DNA of 8,960 nucleotides from Clostridia bacterium (GCA_003245395.1 QKDF01000246.1:1-8960), one strand, 5' to 3'. Positions 1 to 6,111 are shown, numbered from the stretch's first letter. The notes: generated by a model not told the origin, from the letters alone. Numbers and translations are program-made.

Positions 1-1
1 G

Positions 2-436
2 GCGCCATATCGCTTTCCGGAAGCCTCCGCGGCGGATTTTGTCGCCCGGCACGCCGATTGGATCGCAAAGCACCTGGAACAGCAGCGCCGTCTGGCGCTG
101 ACGGCTCCGCCGGAGCCCACGGCGGAGGAAATTGCGGCGCCCAAGGCCCAGGCCCTGGAAATCCGGCCCGGCCGGGTGGCTCATTACAGCGCCCGGATGG
201 GTCTGTCCCCCACCGGGGTCAAAGTTACCTCCGCCCGGCGGCGCTACGGCAGCTGCAGCGGAAAAAACAGCCTCTGCTTTTCCTGCTTTCTGATGCGCTC
301 GCCCATGGAGGCCATCGACGCGGTGGTGGTGCACGAGTTGGCTCACATCCGCTATAAAAACCATGGATCGGCGTTTTACGCTCTGGTAGAGTCCGTTTTG
401 CCGGATTACCGCGTGCGTAAAGCGCTGCTGCAATAA
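2..436 (+). CDS. YgjP/DUF45-type zinc metallopeptidase, 5' end cut by window edge
   Basis: This is the C-terminal 144 residues of a protein whose start lies left of the window; the frame is open from base 2 to a TAA at 434-436. The visible part carries the YgjP/DUF45 (SprT-like) signature. There is an RRRYGSCS stretch, then the zinc site HELAH (bases 332-346) with a third histidine in the following KNHGSAF. Family knowledge: HExxH supplies two zinc ligands and the catalytic glutamate, and the later His is the third ligand. The cellular substrate of these small cytoplasmic peptidases is poorly known. An internal GTG at 176 is in frame, but the homologous sequence upstream of it (PYRFPEASAADFV...) reads as real protein, so it is not the start. 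The next gene begins 36 bases downstream, so the two may be co-transcribed. Family assignment is firm; the biological role is not. Confidence 0.88.
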   Translation, partial: APYRFPEASAADFVARHADWIAKHLEQQRRLALTAPPEPTAEEIAAPKAQALEIRPGRVAHYSARMGLSPTGVKVTSARRRYGSCSGKNSLCFSCFLMRSPMEAIDAVVVHELAHIRYKNHGSAFYALVESVLPDYRVRKALLQ

Positions 437-472
437 CCGTTTTCCCATATCCTGTACGAAATGAGGGTTCTT

Positions 473-1177
473 ATGCAAATTCAGGACATTCAAGCCCTGC
501 TCCGGGCCAACTCCTATCCCGGCCGCGGCATCATTCTGGGCCGTTCCCAAGACAACCGGTATGCCGTGGCGGCCTATTTCATCATGGGCCGCAGCGAAAA
601 TTCGCGCAACCGTGTCTTTCTTGAGACGGAAGACGGCATCCGCACCCAGGCCCACGACCCCTCCAAAATGACGGACCCCAGCCTGATCATCTACCATCCC
701 GTGCGGGTGCTGAACGGGTACACCATCGTCACCAACGGCGATCAGACCGACACCATCCGGGATACCATGGCTCAGGGCGGCAGCTTCCGGGATGCACTGC
801 TTACCCGCGCGTTTGAGCCGGACGGCCCCAACTGGACGCCCCGCATCTCCGGGCTGTTTTCCCCGGACGGCACCTATGCGCTCTCGATTCTCAAGTCCCT
901 TTACGGGGATGAGACCTGTTGCTGCCGGTATTTTTACGAGTACGACGCCCCTCGGCCCGGCCTGGGTCACTTTATCCACACCTATCAGGGCGACGGCAGC
1001 CCCCTGCCCTCCTTTGAGGGAGAGCCTGTACCGGTGACCCTGCCCGACGCCGCCCCGGCGGAATTTGCCGCACAGCTGTGGGCTGCGCTGAATCCAGACA
1101 ACAAGGTCTCTCTGTTTGTACGGTATCTGAATCTGGAAACCGGCGAGACGGAGGATGTCATTCAAAACCGCCACTGA
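473..1177 (+). CDS. purO: PurO-like IMP cyclohydrolase
   Basis: Probable IMP cyclohydrolase of the archaeal-type PurO family (IMP_cyclohyd), which closes the FAICAR ring to IMP in the last step of purine synthesis. Family-like stretches are YPGRGIILGRS near the N-terminus, AAYFIMGRSENSRNR, IVTNGDQTDTI in the middle, and TPRISG further on; these match the pattern YLGR / SRS..NR / VVSNG..TDTI / TPRI known from PurO. At 234 residues it is slightly longer than archaeal PurO. I chose ATG 473 over the in-frame ATG 461 because GAGGG at 463-467 lies five bases upstream of 473 and would be an ideal ribosome binding site. No signal peptide or membrane segment is visible, so it should be cytosolic. The gene ends just before a strong hairpin. 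Most bacteria use the PurH C-terminal/N-terminal fusion for this step, so the enzymatic assignment is by family, not proof. Confidence 0.82.
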   Translation: MQIQDIQALLRANSYPGRGIILGRSQDNRYAVAAYFIMGRSENSRNRVFLETEDGIRTQAHDPSKMTDPSLIIYHPVRVLNGYTIVTNGDQTDTIRDTMAQGGSFRDALLTRAFEPDGPNWTPRISGLFSPDGTYALSILKSLYGDETCCCRYFYEYDAPRPGLGHFIHTYQGDGSPLPSFEGEPVPVTLPDAAPAEFAAQLWAALNPDNKVSLFVRYLNLETGETEDVIQNRH

Positions 1178-1186
1178 AAAAGTTGC

Positions 1187-1224
1187 AAAGCCCGACCGCA
1201 GGAAACATCCTGCGGTCGGGCTTT
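1187..1224. terminator. Strong hairpin, probably bidirectional terminator
   Basis: A perfect 16-bp stem (1187-1202 with 1209-1224) encloses the loop AAACAT, ten bases after the purO stop. On the plus strand the stem ends in CTTT with only a short T run. On the minus strand it is followed by TTTGCAACTTTTT, a better T tail. It therefore probably ends both purO and the convergent minus-strand gene ending at 1293. Confidence 0.85.
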
Positions 1225-1292
1225 CGGCTGACCCGGGAAATATCGGCAGCACCGACGGGGGATGCCGGTGAGCCGGAACAAGGGGGACTTTT

Positions 1293-1658
1293 TCAAGCGT
1301 GTGAATCCGTCTCCCCGGGGCCTACGGGAATCTGCGGATATGCGGTTACAATCCGCTTCATTACCAGATCCGCTTCCTCCTGTGTTTCAAAGGAGAACTC
1401 CTGGTAGAACCCTCCCTCAAACCCGATGCGCAGCATCACTGCCGGCAGTGATTTGCCGCAGCAGCCTACCAGCGGGATGGAGTATTGGGTCGTCCAGACG
1501 CGCCGGATGGCCTCAAAAGGCAGATACTTGGAAAAGGGAAACGCCGGAAAATAAATGGCCCGGTCACTCACATGGTACTGGCCCACCCGTTTGGCGGTTT
1601 TTTTGTCCGCCGCGGGATCAGGCAGTGTGATTTCCGGACAGAGAGATTTCAAAGCCAT
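1293..1658 (-). CDS. Hypothetical protein, 121 aa, possibly PH-like fold
   Basis: I do not recognise a named family. The gene is supported by an ideal ribosome binding site (AGGAGGAG, complement of 1664-1671, five bases from the ATG at 1656-1658), a clean open frame and a shared terminator. The 121-residue product has no signal peptide or transmembrane segment. Residues about 25-105 alternate in a way that suggests beta strands: YHVSDRAIYFP, YLPFEAIRRVWTT, AVMLRIGFEGG, FYQEFSF. They are followed by a short helix, ETQEEADLVMKRI. That order of strands capped by a C-terminal helix resembles small bacterial PH-like domains, and this is inference only. There is a CC pair at 66-67. It is probably cytosolic. 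The next minus-strand gene upstream is a DEDDh exonuclease, but a gap of over 100 bases separates them, so co-transcription is uncertain. Confidence 0.75.
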   Translation of the reverse strand: MALKSLCPEITLPDPAADKKTAKRVGQYHVSDRAIYFPAFPFSKYLPFEAIRRVWTTQYSIPLVGCCGKSLPAVMLRIGFEGGFYQEFSFETQEEADLVMKRIVTAYPQIPVGPGETDSHA

Positions 1659-1683
1659 GGCAGCTCCTCCTGACTCTAAAAAG

Positions 1684-1700
1684 TAATACGGATGTATTCT
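1684..1700. repeat. Small inverted repeat sharing a decamer with the 2840-2862 element
   Basis: The leader of the 121-aa gene contains AATAC-GGAT-GTATT (1685-1698), a perfect 5-bp inverted repeat. Its TAATACGGAT decamer (1684-1693) recurs exactly at 2846-2855, in the leader of the glycolipid operon. It could be a shared regulator site, or chance in AT-rich spacers. Confidence 0.3.
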
Positions 1701-1776
1701 GATTCATATTCTACCAAATCGGTACTAATTAAATAGTGCAGAAGCAACACTTCTCCGCTGATTCGGCAATATTTCT

Positions 1777-2460
1777 TCATCTTCCGGCATACAGCGGCTC
1801 TCCCCGCTGGTAATCCTGGGGCAGATATGTAACAGAGGAAATCCGCTGCCCCGATATGCCGTAGCGCGGGTTATAGCCGAACAAGTTGACATAAGATAGA
1901 AGATCGTCTTTCTCCTCCGCCATGGCCCATAGCAATTCCATCATGGCCCGGGCATCGTCCACCGCCCGGTGGCTGTTCACCGCCCGATCCTCCAAGCGAT
2001 AGGCGGCAATAGCGTCCTTGAGCTTGTGGGGATAGTCCCTGCGGTCACGGTACACCGTCAGCGCGTCGAGGAATTTCAACCGCTGCAGGCACGCGTCATG
2101 GCCGGTGCGCCGCAGAAAATAATAGAGAAAATTCAGGTCAAACTGCGCGTTATACGCCACCAGCAGCGTGTCCTCCTGATCCAGCAAGCCGCAGAATTCC
2201 GCCGCAGCCGCCTCCGGCGCGGCTCCGTCCCTGGCCAGATCCTCCTGCGTGATGCCCGTCAGGTCGGTAATAAACGGCGGCAGGGTACGTCCCGGTTCCA
2301 GACGGATGAGGGTGTTGCAGCTGCCGTTCTCAGCTCCGCCGGAAACCCGGACACCGCCCAATTCAATGATGTGATTGTTTTTCGGCTCAATTCCCGTTGT
2401 CTCCGTATCGAACAGGACCAGATGGGCAAATCGATCCTCCAGTGCGCTGTGCAGCCCCAT
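1777..2460 (-). CDS. DnaQ-like DEDDh 3'-5' exonuclease
   Basis: A 227-residue stand-alone exonuclease of the DnaQ/PolC-epsilon superfamily, which removes nucleotides from 3' ends using two metal ions. All five DEDDh residues are visible. Exo I is LFDTETTG with D18 and E20, Exo II is VAYNAQFDLNF with D108, and Exo III is NSHRAVDDA with H164 and D169 (H-x4-D). The sequence between, such as IIELGGVRV and FITDLTGIT, is typical of the PolC-type exonuclease group. The start is ATG at 2458-2460, preceded by GGGAGGAG (complement of 2465-2472). There is no polymerase domain and no C-terminal GIY-YIG or BRCT region, so it is a free exonuclease. It may serve in repair, proofreading in trans, or RNA turnover; the sequence does not decide which. 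It is read divergently from the glycolipid operon across an AT-rich spacer. Confidence 0.93.
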   Translation of the reverse strand: MGLHSALEDRFAHLVLFDTETTGIEPKNNHIIELGGVRVSGGAENGSCNTLIRLEPGRTLPPFITDLTGITQEDLARDGAAPEAAAAEFCGLLDQEDTLLVAYNAQFDLNFLYYFLRRTGHDACLQRLKFLDALTVYRDRRDYPHKLKDAIAAYRLEDRAVNSHRAVDDARAMMELLWAMAEEKDDLLSYVNLFGYNPRYGISGQRISSVTYLPQDYQRGEPLYAGR

Positions 2461-2487
2461 AAAGCTCCTCCCGGCGTTGTTTTCTCC

Positions 2488-2516
2488 ATCCTATCCCATC
2501 CGGATTGAAAACGCAA
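2488..2516 (-). promoter_or_regulatory. Possible promoter of the exonuclease gene
   Basis: On the minus strand, TTGCGT (2516-2511) and TAGGAT (2493-2488) are separated by 17 bases. The predicted start would give a leader of only about 20 bases before the ATG. Both boxes are imperfect, so this is a weak call. Confidence 0.3.
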
Positions 2517-2742
2517 GCGATGCCAATACCTTTACCAGCTCGGAACAACATTTTAAATATAAATGCATCCAGAAAATACACAATTTCCGAACGCATGATC
2601 TGAAAAATTTGTCGCAAAATGAGCAGGGCTTCTATTGTAAGTTCTCCTGGATTTCCAAGTGTTTTCAGCATTCCCTTTTGTTGCTATTGAAAAATCCCAC
2701 AGGAAATCACGGAAACTTTGGTCATTTTTAACTTTTTGTTGC
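2517..2742. other. AT-rich intergenic stretch without recognisable gene
   Basis: This part of the 2461-2921 spacer is clearly more AT-rich than the neighbouring genes. It carries frames that open only through stop-poor overlap with gene ends and lack ribosome binding sites or protein-like composition. I found no tRNA, riboswitch or long hairpin here. Confidence 0.6.
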
Positions 2743-2770
2743 TTGACTTTTTCCGCCGCAGTGATATTGT
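2743..2770 (+). promoter_or_regulatory. Upstream promoter (P1) of the glycolipid operon
   Basis: TTGACT (2743-2748) is followed after 16 bases by TATTGT (2765-2770). The -35 box matches consensus at five of six positions and the -10 at four. An imperfect inverted repeat (2773-2792) begins directly downstream, where the transcript would start. Confidence 0.5.
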
Positions 2771-2772
2771 AA

Positions 2773-2792
2773 TGTATTATCCAAGTAGTACA
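2773..2792. repeat. Operator-like inverted repeat, copy 1
   Basis: TGTATTA (2773-2779) and TAGTACA (2786-2792) form an inverted repeat with one mismatch in seven and a 6-base centre. A related element recurs 67-69 bases downstream. Its place right after a -10 box fits a repressor site; the cognate regulator is unknown. Confidence 0.45.
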
Positions 2793-2808
2793 ATTTTCGC
2801 TTCTCAGG

Positions 2809-2837
2809 TTGACAAGCAGCCTGGAATGTGTTAACTT
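2809..2837 (+). promoter_or_regulatory. Downstream promoter (P2) of the glycolipid operon
   Basis: A consensus -35 box, TTGACA (2809-2814), has a weak AT-rich -10 candidate, TTAACT or TAACTT (2831-2837), 16-17 bases later. It lies 66 bases after the TTGACT of P1 and, like P1, is followed by a GTATTA...TAGTAC inverted repeat. Confidence 0.45.
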
Positions 2838-2839
2838 AT

Positions 2840-2862
2840 CTGTATTAATACGGATAGTACAG
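2840..2862. repeat. Operator-like inverted repeat, copy 2
   Basis: CTGTATTA (2840-2847) and TAGTACAG (2855-2862) form an inverted repeat with one mismatch in eight and a 7-base centre. The perfect palindrome GTATTAATAC (2842-2851) lies inside it. GTATTA, TAGTACA and a following TTTCG or TTTTCG are shared with copy 1, so the two are direct repeats of one module. Confidence 0.5.
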
Positions 2863-2921
2863 TTTCGACCGCCGATTTTGGTGGCTCCGCCCGCGGATTC
2901 CCCGCGCGGCGTGAGGAAAGG

Positions 2922-4100
2922 ATGAGTTTCATGAAGGTTCTGATTGCCACCGACTGGTACGCCCCCGTGGTCAACGGCGTGGTGTCCTCGGTTTTGAATC
3001 TGCAGCGGGAACTGGAAGCGCAGGGCCACGAAGTACGGGTGCTGACGCTGTCCCAGTCGCTGCGGACGCGGGTGGAGAAGAACGTGACGTATATCGGCGC
3101 CGTCAGCGCGGGTATTGTTTATCCCGGCGCCCGGCTGCGGACTGCGCTGGGCAGCCGCCAGATCCAGGAGCTGATCCACTGGTGCCCCGATGTCATCCAC
3201 ACCCAGTGTGAGTTCTCCACCTTTTTGATGGCCCGGAAAATCGCGGCCTATACCGGCGCGCCCATTGTCCACACTTATCATACGGTCTACGAGGACTATA
3301 CCCACTATTTCTCCCCCAGCCGGGTCTGGGGACGGCGGATGGTGGCCAAATTTTCCCGCCATGTGATCGCCCAGACGGCCTGCGTCATCGCCCCCACGGA
3401 GCAAGTGCGCAAAATTCTGGAATCCTATCGGGTTCGGAAGCCGGTGTACGTGGTGCCCTCGGGCATCGACCTGGGACGGTTCGCCGCTCCGGCGGATGCG
3501 GCGCGGTGCGCAGAGCTGAAAAAGCAGTTGGGCATCCCCTGGGATAACTTTGTGCTGGCCTTTGTGGGCCGCCTGGCAAAAGAGAAAAATATCGAGGAAT
3601 TGTTCGCCCGCATGCAGGAGCTTGCACGCAGGGATGTGACGCTGCTGCTGGTGGGGGACGGCCCTTACCGCCCCGAGCTGGAGCAGGCAGTACAGGACAT
3701 GGGCCTTACGGATCGGGTGGTGTTCGCCGGGATGGTGCCGCCTGATCGGGTGGTGGAATACTACCATTTGGGCGATTTGTTTGTCAGCGCCTCCACCAGC
3801 GAAACCCAGGGCCTGACCTATATCGAGGCTCTGGCCGCGGGACTGCCCGCCCTGTGCCGGCAGGACCCGTGTCTGGACGGCGTGATTGCGGACGGTGTCA
3901 ACGGCTGGCAGTTTACCTCTTCCGGGGACTTTGCAAACCGTCTGGCCGATTTTCTGAATGACGCACCGCTGCGCCGCCGGATGGGGCTGGCGGCCGCGGA
4001 GCTTGCCAGCCGCGATTTTTCCGCTCCGGGTTTTGCCCGGCGCGTGGCAGAGATCTATGCCGCAGCGGCAGAACAGGAGGAAGCATGCCGAACCGCATAA
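2922..4100 (+). CDS. GT4 glycosyltransferase, probable 1,2-diacylglycerol 3-alpha-glucosyltransferase
   Basis: A 392-residue GT-B fold glycosyltransferase of family GT4. It most likely transfers glucose from UDP-glucose to diacylglycerol at the inner face of the membrane, making monoglucosyl-diacylglycerol. The N-terminal domain starts MKVLIATDWYAPVVNGV, the usual glycine-rich acceptor-side loop. HTYHTVYEDYTHY (residues 117-129) is characteristic of the diacylglycerol glucosyltransferase group. The donor domain begins near residue 210 with FVGRLAKEKN (R217 and K222, phosphate-binding), then LLVGDGPYRPELE, and the retaining E-x7-E motif at E294 and E302. The start may be ATG 2922 or ATG 2931: GAGG at 2913-2916 serves the first, and AAGGATG at 2918-2924 serves the second with better spacing. 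The gene overlaps the next by 16 bases, so they are probably translationally coupled. The two tandem promoter modules upstream likely drive it. Exact sugar and acceptor are inferred from family and neighbours. Confidence 0.9.
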   Translation: MSFMKVLIATDWYAPVVNGVVSSVLNLQRELEAQGHEVRVLTLSQSLRTRVEKNVTYIGAVSAGIVYPGARLRTALGSRQIQELIHWCPDVIHTQCEFSTFLMARKIAAYTGAPIVHTYHTVYEDYTHYFSPSRVWGRRMVAKFSRHVIAQTACVIAPTEQVRKILESYRVRKPVYVVPSGIDLGRFAAPADAARCAELKKQLGIPWDNFVLAFVGRLAKEKNIEELFARMQELARRDVTLLLVGDGPYRPELEQAVQDMGLTDRVVFAGMVPPDRVVEYYHLGDLFVSASTSETQGLTYIEALAAGLPALCRQDPCLDGVIADGVNGWQFTSSGDFANRLADFLNDAPLRRRMGLAAAELASRDFSAPGFARRVAEIYAAAAEQEEACRTA

Positions 4101-4678
4101 ACCGGAATCTGATGCGCCTGATCACGGCGGTCTTTCTGATTGTGTGTGCCCTTCTGATGTTTTATGGCTGGCACAACCACCTGTTTACCTCTCAAAAGGC
4201 GCTTCAGGATTATATTGCCCGCTTCGGGGCGATGGGCGCGGTGGTGTTCATGGTTTTCCAGGCGGTTCAGGTGGTGTTTCCCATCCTGCCCGGCGGGCTG
4301 GGGTGTCTGGCGGGTGTGCTGTTGTTCGGGCCCTGGCTGGGCTTTGTGTATAATTATATTGGAATCTGCATCGGATCTCTGGCGGCATTTTTACTGGCGA
4401 AATATTATGGCCGTCCGCTGCTGCGCTCCATGTTCGGTGAGCGGCTGCTGGCCAAGTACGAGCACTGGACAGCCAAGGGAAAATTCAGTGCCTGGTTCGC
4501 TCTGGCGATTTTTCTGCCTGTGGCACCGGACGATTTTTTATGCTATCTGGCAGGCACCACGCCTATGCCCCTGCGGCGGTTCACGGCCATCATCCTGCTG
4601 GGCAAGCCGGGGGCCATCGCCCTGTACAGCATGGGGCTGACAGCGGCAGTTCACTTCTTCCTGCCATCGTTTTCGTAA
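4085..4678 (+). CDS. TVP38/TMEM64 family (VTT domain) membrane protein
   Basis: A 197-residue integral membrane protein of the DedA/TVP38/TMEM64 (SNARE-associated, VTT) superfamily. Hydrophobic segments lie at about 11-29, 48-68, 72-105 (a long segment that could be two helices or a re-entrant loop), 134-156 and 166-194. The VTT core shows as FPILPGGLGCLAGVLLFGPWLGFVYNYIG and later LPVAPDDFLCYLAG, the equivalent of the P-x-P-x-D...N-Y-x-A-G motif. Its ATG lies inside the end of the preceding glycosyltransferase gene, with AGGAGG at 4075-4080. Its stop codon runs straight into the AAGGAGG of the next gene, so all three are co-translated from one transcript. Family knowledge: eukaryotic VTT proteins scramble phospholipids, and bacterial DedA members recycle undecaprenyl phosphate. 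Between two glycolipid synthases, a role in moving glycolipid or its precursor across the membrane is an attractive inference, not shown. Confidence 0.92.
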   Translation: MPNRINRNLMRLITAVFLIVCALLMFYGWHNHLFTSQKALQDYIARFGAMGAVVFMVFQAVQVVFPILPGGLGCLAGVLLFGPWLGFVYNYIGICIGSLAAFLLAKYYGRPLLRSMFGERLLAKYEHWTAKGKFSAWFALAIFLPVAPDDFLCYLAGTTPMPLRRFTAIILLGKPGAIALYSMGLTAAVHFFLPSFS

Positions 4679-4692
4679 GGAGGCTCACTTTT

Positions 4693-5742
4693 ATGGGTGT
4701 ACAGCTATATACCGGTTCCGTGTCCTTGGTGCGCCGCAGCGGCGTGGGACAGGCCGTACTGCACCAGGAGGAGATGCTTCGCTCGGCGGGGATTCCCGTC
4801 ACCACCCGCTCCTCCCGCGCGGCCGCAACCGTTCACATCAACACCGTCCTGCCGGACGCGCCCATCGCGGCGCTGCTGGCACGGCTGGAGGGGAAAAAGG
4901 TGGTCTACTACGGTCACTCCACCGAAGAGGATTTCCGCAATTCCTTCAGGGGGTCCAATTTCTTCTCCCCTCTGTTCCGCAGCTGGATTAAATTCTGCTA
5001 CAGCATGGGCAATGTGGTCATCACACCCACGCCCTATTCCCGGGCGCTGCTGCTGGAATACGGCATCCGCCGCCCTGTCTATGCCCTGAGCAACGGCGTG
5101 GACACTGCGTTCTTCGCCCCCAGCGCCGAGCGGCGCGCCGCTTTCCGCAAAAAATACAGCCTGTCTCCGGAGGACAAGGCCGTGCTGTCCGTGGGGCATT
5201 ATATCGCCCGGAAGGGACTGCCGGAATTTGTGGAGCTGGCGCGCAGGCTGCCGGAGATTCGCTTTTTCTGGTTCGGGTACACGAATCCCGATCTGATCCC
5301 GCCGGAGGTGCGCAACGCCATCAATACCGCTCCGTCCAACCTCACCTTCCCCGGCTTTGTGGAACGGGATGAGCTGCGGGACGCCTACTGCGGCTGCGAC
5401 GCGTTTGCTTTTATGAGCCATGAGGAGACCGAGGGCATCGTTGTGCTGGAGGCTCTTGCCTGCGGCATCCCCACGGTGGTGCGGGATATTCCGGTGTACC
5501 GGGACTGGCTGACGGACGGGGTAAACGTTTGGAAGGCCGCGGACGACTGGAACTTCCTCCGCCGGGTGACGGGGATTCTGGACAAATCTCTGCCCTCCAC
5601 CGTGGCCGGTGGGCTGGCGGTGGCAAAAAGCCGCAGCATCCCCGCTATGGGTCGCTCCCTGCGTGAAATCTACTGCAAGGAGGGACTGCCCTTCGAATCC
5701 CCCGCCGGGGAAACGGCACAGGCCGCCTCCTCCGCCCGATAA
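4693..5742 (+). CDS. GT4 glycosyltransferase, CpoA-like (second sugar of diglycosyl-diacylglycerol)
   Basis: A 349-residue GT4 enzyme resembling pneumococcal CpoA, which adds a second hexose to monoglucosyl-diacylglycerol. The diagnostic block is YYGHSTEEDFRNSF (residues 72-85), followed by VVITPTPYSRALLLEYGI and ALSNGVD. The donor domain has SVGHYIARKGLPEF near 166-179 and the retaining E-x7-E motif at E245 and E253 (ETEGIVVLEALACGIP). The start is ATG 4693, preceded by AAGGAGG at 4677-4683, whose first AA belongs to the stop codon of the previous gene. The frame is open further upstream, but that part lies within the VTT gene and is not real. The last ~20 residues are Ala/Ser/Pro-rich and probably disordered. 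Whether glucose or galactose is added cannot be told from sequence. Family placement is strong, and the pairing with a monoglucosyl-DAG synthase-like gene supports the two-step glycolipid pathway. Confidence 0.9.
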   Translation: MGVQLYTGSVSLVRRSGVGQAVLHQEEMLRSAGIPVTTRSSRAAATVHINTVLPDAPIAALLARLEGKKVVYYGHSTEEDFRNSFRGSNFFSPLFRSWIKFCYSMGNVVITPTPYSRALLLEYGIRRPVYALSNGVDTAFFAPSAERRAAFRKKYSLSPEDKAVLSVGHYIARKGLPEFVELARRLPEIRFFWFGYTNPDLIPPEVRNAINTAPSNLTFPGFVERDELRDAYCGCDAFAFMSHEETEGIVVLEALACGIPTVVRDIPVYRDWLTDGVNVWKAADDWNFLRRVTGILDKSLPSTVAGGLAVAKSRSIPAMGRSLREIYCKEGLPFESPAGETAQAASSAR

Positions 5743-5751
5743 GAATCTGCG

Positions 5752-5788
5752 GCGCCCGGCAAATTTGCGCCGGGCGCGTTCTCTTTTG
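5752..5788 (+). terminator. Intrinsic terminator of the glycolipid operon
   Basis: A perfect 9-bp GC-rich stem (GCGCCCGGC at 5752-5760 with GCCGGGCGC at 5769-5777) has an 8-base loop. It is followed by a T-rich tail, GTTCTCTTTT, and lies 10 bases after the stop codon of the second glycosyltransferase. Confidence 0.88.
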
Positions 5789-5821
5789 TCCCTGTCCAGC
5801 GTATTCCAATTTTTCCCGAAA

Positions 5822-5843
5822 ACCGCGTATCCTGCGGTATTAT
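5822..5843 (+). promoter_or_regulatory. Possible promoter/operator of the ferredoxin gene
   Basis: TATTAT (5838-5843) could be a -10 box, but no convincing -35 box lies upstream. A perfect inverted repeat ACCGC-N7-GCGGT (5822-5826, 5834-5838) abuts it, so an activator or repressor site is possible. A short hairpin with a bulge (about 5866-5885) lies in the leader. Confidence 0.25.
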
Positions 5844-5909
5844 TTTGGGTAACCTAATGTCTAAAGCGGAGAGCCCTCTCCCCGCCAAGGAGCGAAAGGA
5901 GGAAACGGT

Positions 5910-6089
5910 ATGCAGGCATATGTGGATCCCGATGTGTGCATCGGCTGCGGACTGTGCGCCAGCGCTGTTCCGGAGGTATTCCAGATGAACGACGACGGCA
6001 AGGCCGAAGCCACCGCCGAAGGCGCGGACGACGCTGTGAAGCAGGCCATCGATGACTGTCCCGTCTCGGCCATCCGGGAGGCGGACTGA
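5910..6089 (+). CDS. Small single-cluster [4Fe-4S] ferredoxin
   Basis: A 59-residue ferredoxin, a soluble low-potential electron carrier. The sequence begins MQAYVDPDVCIGCGLC and ends DDCPVSAIREAD. The cluster ligands are C10, C13 and C16 (C-x2-C-x2-C) and the distant C50 of the CP motif, the pattern of Thermotoga/Clostridia-type monocluster ferredoxins. The protein has exactly these four cysteines. The position after C16, where relatives often have a further Cys before Pro (which can form a disulfide or bind a second cluster), is Val20 here (CASAVPEVF). The middle (residues 28-48) is acidic, as expected for a docking surface. AAGGAGG at 5896-5902, seven bases from the ATG, marks the start. 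It stands alone between the glycolipid operon terminator and a hairpin at 6112-6147, so its redox partner is not evident from context. Confidence 0.93.
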   Translation: MQAYVDPDVCIGCGLCASAVPEVFQMNDDGKAEATAEGADDAVKQAIDDCPVSAIREAD

Positions 6090-6111
6090 GCAAGCACCGG
6101 AAACCGTAAAA

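Noticed and set aside
1743..1757. Small hairpin AGAAG-CAACA-CTTCT after the exonuclease gene, considered as a terminator
   Set aside because: Only five base pairs and no T run in either direction.
2520..2740. AT-rich spacer considered as a horizontally acquired piece or attachment site
   Set aside because: No direct repeats, integrase, tRNA or transposon ends; AT-rich promoter regions are normal in GC-rich Firmicutes.
2553..3767. A long minus-strand open frame (404 codons) opposite the first glycosyltransferase
   Set aside because: It is antisense to a gene with clear GT4 motifs, has His/Arg/Gly-rich low-complexity composition and no ribosome binding site; it is a by-product of high GC codon use.
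4540..4692. N-terminal extension of the CpoA-like frame upstream of ATG 4693
   Set aside because: It overlaps the VTT gene in another frame, and AAGGAGG at 4677-4683 clearly marks 4693 as the start.
4705..5421. Minus-strand frame of 238 codons opposite the CpoA-like gene
   Set aside because: No start signal and no recognisable motif; the sense strand encodes a complete GT4 enzyme.
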